Positions 58,493 through 64,000 of a stretch of DNA of 64,000 bases are shown here, piece by piece. The position numbers and the translations under genes were made by a program. The notes under the pieces were generated by a model, which searched no databases, had not been told where the DNA came from, and worked only from the letters and a program-made list of their open reading frames with translations. Origin of the DNA: Hemibagrus wyckioides. Taxonomy: Eukaryota; Chordata; Actinopteri; Siluriformes; Bagridae. The DNA lies in assembly GCF_019097595.1 (NCBI RefSeq), contig NC_080718.1:26663157-26727156 (forward strand), given 5' to 3'. Numbering within the stretch: the first letter of the stretch is position 1; each line of letters opens with the position of its first letter.

Positions 58493-58630
58493 TCCCCTGG
58501 TGGTCCAGTGGCAGGATCCGTCAATCTCACCACTGAGACCAGGGTTTAATTTCCAGCCACTGAAGGGCTAGTTCTCTTTGTTGGCCCCAAACCCGGATAA
58601 AACGGGAGTAAAAACCTGTTCTAAAATAAA
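58493..58630 (+). mobile_element. tRNA-derived SINE fragment, second family
   Basis: The head TGGTGGTCCAGTGGCAGGAT resembles tRNA box A and GGGTTTAATTTCCAG resembles box B. CCCAAACCCGGATAAAACGG then matches the start of the body of the SINE at 59.03 kb. The body is otherwise missing. Confidence 0.6.
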
Positions 58631-59024
58631 AAAATGCAGATCAGACGGTAACGAAGCACTGACACTGGAGACTCCTTCCAAAAATGTTTAATAAATTAAT
58701 TAGAAAAATCCACCATATCAACATTCTTGATATGGTTACCACAACATGTTGCACAACAATCAGAGCTGCTCTTATGTCTCATAAATGAATCCACACCCCT
58801 TGACCAATCAGAATTCAGAATTCAACAGCTCTTTGGTATAACAGTTATTAAGGCGTGTATCATAAACATTCTGTCCTCCTCAGGCAAGAATCCTTAGACA
58901 CACCCACTGTTTCCATTAACACCAGGAGCCTCATTTATAAAACGGTGCCTGGATTCCAGAGTGAAAGTACGCACAAAAAATGACATAAGCACAAAAAAAT
59001 TATTTATAAAACCTATTATATTAA
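58631..59024. other. Unique sequence, nothing recognised
   Basis: A+T-rich unique sequence with no gene. Confidence 0.4.
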
Positions 59025-59029
59025 TTGCT

Positions 59030-59220
59030 TTTCCTTCAGCTTCACCCTGTTCAGAGTCGCCACAGCGACATTTCAGTTTGGCACAGGTTTTACGCTGGAT
59101 GCCCTTCCTGACGCAACCCTCCCATTTTATCCGGGCTTGGGATCGGCACTGATAGTTAACTCTTCTCGGGAATCGAACCCGGGCTGCAGCAATGAGAGCA
59201 CAGGATCCTGCTGTTAGATC
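59030..59220 (-). mobile_element. tRNA-derived SINE, second family
   Basis: On minus: GGTTCGATTCCCGA is an intact-looking tRNA box B. It is followed by AAGCCCGGATAAAATGGGAG, GGTTGCGTCAGGAAGGGCAT, CCAGCGTAAAACC and CTGTGGCGACTCTGAACAGG. This is a well-known type of tRNA-headed fish SINE body. Confidence 0.75.
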
Positions 59221-59357
59221 ATATCACTGATTTTTAAAATTCACAGTTTTCTTGCCAATGTACGGAGATAAATAGACATTTTCTGCTGTCCGGTTACCAC
59301 CCACATATGACCATAAATGGTCAATGCAAATGATCTCATGTATATTTAAATATAGAG

Positions 59358-60070
59358 TGTCCTATTCATTTCTGAGTGAGGTATCACTGACAATAGTCAA
59401 GAAAAAAAACCCATTGGGGAATATGAATAGAATGTTTCTTTTGAGACTGAGCCAAAATTCACTAAATTACCTCAATTTAAAAAATGAAAATATAAGAATT
59501 AAATAAAAATAAATGGGATTATGACCAAATTATCATTGGTCTAAAAACTGTTGGGATAAAATACAGCAAATTTTTGTTTTTTCAAGTGTTGGTTGAAGTA
59601 TTTCAGGAAGACGTAGGTCTTGACTCACCTGTTTGGACATCTAATTAAGTTCAAAAGGGCCTTGCTCAGGGGCCCAGCAGTGGCAAGCTTGGAAGACCTG
59701 GGATTCGAACTCACAACCTTCCAATCTGGTGATTTCCAAAATGGTGAGATGGTGGGAACAGTCGAGCAGATGATACTGGAGGACCTGAGGAAACGAGGTG
59801 CAGTGTGTTGACAGATAAAAGCTTCAAAGTAAGGTGATTCTGGTCCAGTTTTGGCTTGTAGGCAATCAGTAGTGTTTTGAATCTGATGCAGAATCTTCCA
59901 GAAGTCAGTGGATTGTGCACAAGCAATGGGGTGGTGTGGGAGAACCTCACAAGGTAAGCTGCATTTTGGATCACTGTGCTTGAATTTTGTTCTTAAGAAG
60001 ATCTGCCAGAAGTCTTGAAGGACTGAACAGGCACCTGAGTGGCCTGTATGGATAAAAATGGACAAATCCT
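59358..60070 (-). pseudogene. Non-LTR retrotransposon 3' end with decayed RT-ORF C-terminus
   Basis: Minus-strand translations in two frames give IQNAA, FSHTTPLL and RFKTLLIAYKPK, then after a frameshift KTGPESPYFEAFI and HTAPRFLRSSS. These blocks occur in this order just past the reverse transcriptase domain in fish CR1/L2-like LINEs. Such ORFs encode an endonuclease plus reverse transcriptase that copy the element into DNA. A SINE-like patch (59655-59735) interrupts the C-terminal part. The 59358-59640 segment is the 3' untranslated part and matches 61.88-62.18 kb. Clade assignment is tentative. Confidence 0.7.
59655..59735 (-). mobile_element. SINE fragment inside the LINE remnant
   Basis: GGGCCTTGCTCAGGGGCCCA, GCAGTGGCAAGCTTGGAAGA and GGGATTCGAACTCACAACCT repeat the middle of the SINE at 3.5 kb in the same orientation. 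The box B (GGTTTGAACC-like) region is well preserved. Confidence 0.65.
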
Positions 60071-60492
60071 CCTGATATTGTAAAAGAGATAATGACCTGA
60101 GTGTCTCAGATGAGCAACATGTGAGGAAAAGGACAGCAGTAGAAAAAGAAAGTCCACTTGAAGCAGTAATTCACACTGTTTGGGTCATGGGTCAAAGCTT
60201 CCGTAAATACATGGAACTACACTGAATGCTCAATTTCCTGTGAAGTATTTCTTTATAAATCCCAGTTTCTACATGGAAGGTTCGGTACGCACATTACCGA
60301 CCCATATGTGTACGTACACACTCTTTGTAAATGACGCCCCAGACAACGCCGCTCACGCTCGCTCATACTCCCGGCTAATTACACACACCTGCTGCCCATT
60401 TACGCTAATCATGCTGTGCTTTTCTTCCTCTTATTCAGTTTGTCACTTCGCAATACCCTGTTTTTATGCTTATCTTTTTTTTTTAATCATTT
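60071..60492. other. Unique sequence, nothing recognised
   Basis: A 90-codon plus frame at 60240-60512 has a hydrophobic end but no family. No repeats recognised. Confidence 0.4.
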
Positions 60493-60665
60493 ACAGTGGA
60501 ACCTCGGCATAGGAATTTAATTCGCTCTGGAGGCGAGTTCTTAAGGTGAAATAAGAAATAATGTAAATGCAGATAATCCGTTTTAGCCTCCCAAAAATAT
60601 TAGCGATATTCCCAATACGAAGCGTTTGGAAACTGTATGGCTGCTTACAAAGAACTGACCCAACC
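60493..60665. mobile_element. Dispersed repeat copy B (ACAGTGGAACCTCGG)
   Basis: Same blocks in the same order and strand as at 56.83 kb, lacking the GTGTATTGCGAAACGAATTG segment. Confidence 0.65.
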
Positions 60666-61870
60666 AAAGCATTCCATGTCAAGGCTCCTCACAGGAAGTC
60701 GTCCCACCAAGCTTGGGCTAAAAATAGACAGACCATCCACACCACCAATCTGTCAACAAAAAAACACCCGAAAAATCACCTAGCTTTTGAACGCATGCTG
60801 AAGGTAACGTTGGTATCATGGGTTGACTCTTTCCAAACAGCTTTCACTGACTGAAAAAAAAATTCATAAACTCACTTTGCTTGGCTTTCCACTGATGCTA
60901 ACAAGTTTTGAACCTTCTCAGCAGAGTGAAGGACACTCTGCAGTCTGTTCTGTCCCTGGTAGTGGCAGCAGCGTACCAGGTGGTGATGGAGGAGGTGAGT
61001 ATAGACTCAGGTGTAGAAGGGCACCATCATAGTCTTTGCTAGGCTGAACTACTTTATCTGCCACAGGAAGTACAACCGCTGGTGTGCTTTTTTAATTAAA
61101 ACAGTCTACATGCAGCACCCACTTAAGGTCCTGGGCGATGATGGTTCACAGGAAGTAGAAGGAGTCCACAGTATTAATTGGAGATTATTAATGTAGTATT
61201 ATTGGTGAAGGTGGTGCTGGGTTCTTCACTGGGTTCTGGGACTACACCAGGTTACACCAGGTCAGATACATGACTCACTACACAAAAACAGACAGAGATT
61301 ATGTCTACATTAACGTTGATAGATCTGGAATCTTTTACTTTAATAAAACGCTTTTAATTCATTAACAATGGTGTTTTGAAATTGTTTTTAAAATTTGCTT
61401 GCCACATTAAAATGTCTGAAAACACTTGACTGCATCATTTCCCCCTGGAGTTTATTTACTTTCTGTCTCTTTTGAATTGAACACTGAGGTTTTTAAATGG
61501 ACAGACCAATAACCCAGGACTATAAAGGTGTTTGTTTTGAGGTTAATGGTTATTGATCTTGGCGTTGGAATTTCAGATGAGGTAGATGAGGTAGAAGGTT
61601 TCTTGAAGATGGCCATAAAAGGCATCATTGCTGTGGTCTTCAGCATCCTCGATTGGGGAGTGTTCACCGTTGTGGACATGATGATGCCTACTTCAAGGGC
61701 GTACTCGAGGCCGCTCTGGAGCAACGTCAGCACCTCACTTATGCACCTCACCTTTGCATTAAAGTATGAGCAACACATCAGGTGATAGATGACCAATTGG
61801 CTTTGCTCCACCACTATTGTGAGGAAGTAACCCTTTACTGCGGGTTAGTTCGTTTCGTTGGTCTCGTCTA
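60666..61870. other. Unique sequence, with a segment similar to 62.38-62.51 kb
   Basis: At 61780-61845 the string GATAGATGACCAATTGGCTT, TGCTCCACCACTATTGTGAG parallels GATGGATGACCAATGGGCTT, TGCTTCACCACCATCATGGG at 62.44 kb. The 120-codon minus frame (61452-61814) and overlapping plus frame have no recognised family. The region may be a decayed repeat of unknown kind. Confidence 0.35.
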
Positions 61871-61871
61871 T

Positions 61872-62230
61872 GGGGTGTCCCATTCCTTTTTGAGTGAGGT
61901 AGCACTGATAATTGTGGAGAAATTGTGGAGAAATATTGGTGAATACGAATAGGAAGTTTAATCAAATACCTCTATCTAAAAAATTAAAGTAAAAGAATCA
62001 AAAAGAACTAAAAGAAATTAAGACCAAATAATCATCAGTCTAAAAACTATTATGGGACAAAATACAACAAGAAGGGAACCATTTTTTCTAAGTGCTGGTT
62101 TCAGAAAGATGTAGGTCATCACAGGTCATTTGAAGACGGCCAGTGACTCAGTTGTTTGGACATCTACTGGAAGTTCATTCCACCACCCATGTCTCAGAAA
62201 AGAGAAGAATCTGACTCTTACTTGTACTCA
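61872..62230 (-). pseudogene. Second non-LTR retrotransposon 3' end
   Basis: On minus, 62125-62215 translates as RFFSFLRHGWWNELPVDV and then QTTESLAVF, matching the WWNELP block that ends the RT-containing ORF of fish LINEs. 61877-62120 is the matching 3' untranslated region and aligns by eye with 59358-59620 (GAGTGAGGTA.CACTGA.AAT, CAAAT.ATCAT..GTCTAAAAACT). Everything upstream in the element is lost or unrecognisable. Confidence 0.7.
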
Positions 62231-63180
62231 ATGTCATGCCACCAAGAGCAAATAATGGTCTTTGCCATCACTGACTATTTGTCCACTGTTTGTGCAATGC
62301 AGGTCACTGATCCCCAAGGTGTCCATCTGATAGTGGTCAAATTCCTTGAGTATTTGCGCCATTTTGCATTTCCATCCTCACATTCCATAGTTCAATTCTT
62401 GCTAGTACTTTCACAGTAAGGAATGGTCCATACATGGGGTGATGGATGACCAATGGGCTTTGCTTCACCACCATCATGGGAGTCACCATAACCCCCTTCG
62501 CTGTACAGGTTGATCTGGTCATTTCTGTAGCATTACTTTAGGTAGGGTCGCAGGCCAGGCACCTTACCCTCCTCCTTTATCAGCCAAGATTTAGGACTGT
62601 CCATGGGATGAGTTTCTTATCAGTAATCCAAGGGCCACCAGTGACCTGAATGATATATTTCCCAGACCTCTTCATTTGACCTCAGACTACTTTCTTATAC
62701 AGTGTGAGAAATAAAGGTACTAATAAAGGTACTAACTGTAATTTTCCTTAACACTAAAATGGAATCATTATCAACTTTCATACCATTATCTTGTATGATA
62801 CTTAAGTGGTACTTTTAGTTAGCTTTAAGTGTACAGGTTGATCAGTGGACCTAATACACAATGTAATGGGAATTATTTCATGCTTAAAAGTATAAAGATC
62901 TACTAAAGATCCAAAGGTTGGAATCTTGCGAATGTTGCCACGTCAACCACATCAGTTGCATGCTTTCTTTTCCAGACAAAGAAAAACAGCATGTAGCTGA
63001 AGAACCTTGTTCCACTTTCTCATTTCTACTTATTACACCAACCTTTCCATCTGTGTTTGTGCGTTTTTTTCCCCCTTCGATTTCAAATTTGATGGAAACC
63101 CCACTCAGTATTTGCGTACAGCAGCTTTTGTATGCGCGTCCTCCTCCACCTCCCATCTCTGTATGCGCCGAGCTCATAAA
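62231..63180. other. Unique sequence, nothing recognised
   Basis: Apart from the 62.38-62.51 kb segment noted above, no repeat or gene is recognised. Opposed frames of about 100 codons at 62.88-63.31 kb have no domain. Confidence 0.4.
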
Positions 63181-63350
63181 AGCACCAGCAGGCAGGCACA
63201 GCGTGCTTTATTTCAACTGCTAATGGAGAAGCGAGCCTGGCCTGATGGAGAGAGACGTCGGCCTCTGGCACAGCAATCTGATTACCGCCTTAAAGAGACG
63301 CTCTAATCAATGTGATTTCATGTTGTCGGACTCCATATTGTAATGAACAG
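63181..63350. other. Conserved non-coding candidate
   Basis: CAGCAATCTGATTACCGCCT, TAAAGAGACGCTCTAATCAA and GTGATTTCATG form a repeat-free block with retained CpGs and homeodomain-like words. Inferred only from character. Confidence 0.35.
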
Positions 63351-63758
63351 GAGGCAGGATGCTAGGACAGACTATGTTTGCTTTGGGCTAATGCACAAAA
63401 AAACGGCAGCAGAACAGACAACACTGGACACGAACATCAGAACAGGATCATAATTTTGTTATATATTCATAATTAGCTACTAAAAATGTTGCTAACTTCT
63501 TGCTAGCTAGCAAATATTAGTTAGACAGAAAGAGGCTACTGTGAAAGCTTGCTACAGTAGCTCATGCACAGTAAAAGATAGAGGATGCTTTTTGTTAGAA
63601 ATCTGAATATGTGTCCTCAGGTTCCCAATGTTAAGAAATATTAAGAAGATATCTTTCTGGAAAATTGCTGAAATACACTAGGTAATGTTTGCTAGGTATA
63701 AATATGGCTAGGAGGTTTACAGAGAATGGTAGTTCTTTAAGATAATGCTATATGGCTT

Positions 63759-63802
<44 letters not shown>

Positions 63803-64000
63803 AGTACATATCCACTTCATATTTACGAATGTAGTTAATAAAATAAAATAAACTGACAGAGAAACAAATATTTAGACACTATATTAAAATTATGCATAGG
63901 GAAATACTATAAAGAATAAATTCATACACATTCTTGGGCAAATTGCTCATGATGTCATTATAAATTTTCGGCTGTGTATCTAATTCAGTTATTTTCACCT
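63351..64000. other. Unique A+T-rich sequence with (TG)n
   Basis: (TG)n of about 19 units at 63763-63800. The rest has no recognised gene or repeat. Confidence 0.6.

Noticed and set aside
59030..59220. tRNA gene from the GGTTCGATTCCCGA box B
   Set aside because: The rest does not fold as a tRNA, and the downstream sequence is a SINE body.

Overview
This window looks like intergenic or intronic DNA from a teleost fish genome. The supporting signs are vertebrate-style non-coding sequence, many (CA)n, (GATA)n and (GA)n microsatellites, Tc1-like DNA transposons and tRNA-derived SINEs of types common in teleosts, and 3' ends of non-LTR retrotransposons that resemble repeats I know from otophysan fish. 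A catfish-like host is plausible but not proven. No complete host protein-coding gene is visible. Almost every long reading frame comes from a tandem repeat whose unit lacks stop codons, or from a decayed transposon.

Layout. 0.5-5 kb: tetranucleotide, polypyrimidine, polypurine and (TAA)n tracts, plus a TCTCCACCCACA-type minisatellite with a 214-bp higher-order period. 6.3-7.9 kb: a degenerate GAGTATAGTAAAAGA minisatellite interrupted by a roughly 470-bp insert. 8.9-10 kb: purine tract and a 25-bp minisatellite. 12-16 kb: two Tc1-like relics and a SINE. 16.7-22.4 kb: microsatellites, a duplicated A+T-rich segment and inverted TATC/GATA arrays. 23.1-24.6 kb: the best-preserved mobile element, a Tc1/mariner transposon on the minus strand with all three DDE positions still readable but the frame broken. 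25-28.1 kb: a 3-kb CA-rich minisatellite of about 39 units. 29-38 kb: two separate arrays of one 46-bp unit (one abutting a Tc1 relic), another Tc1 deletion derivative, a 20-bp minisatellite and a 0.7-kb GA tract. 39-44.5 kb: two SINEs, a second-family Tc1 relic, a 21-bp minisatellite and a GAGATATCAGGT array. 44.8-47.3 kb: a CT-rich minisatellite. 47.8-48.6 kb: a CpG-rich segment with CCAAT boxes, a CTCF-like site and consensus splice donors, the best promoter candidate. 48.8-51.2 kb: a 30-bp x 10 array and two arrays of one 42-bp unit. 53.6-62.5 kb: a Tc1 relic, SINEs, CATC/TATC arrays and two minus-strand non-LTR retrotransposon 3' ends. 62.6-64 kb: mostly unique sequence with one possible conserved element.

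No operon, CRISPR, rRNA, free-standing tRNA or prokaryotic system was seen, and I found no new protein system. The more unusual observations are structural: one minisatellite family at two loci with shared variants, minisatellites inside or against Tc1-like copies, higher-order tandem duplications, inverted microsatellite pairs, and a CpG-rich promoter candidate with a CTCF-like motif. Several unique stretches look like possible conserved regulatory elements, but only comparative alignment can show that.
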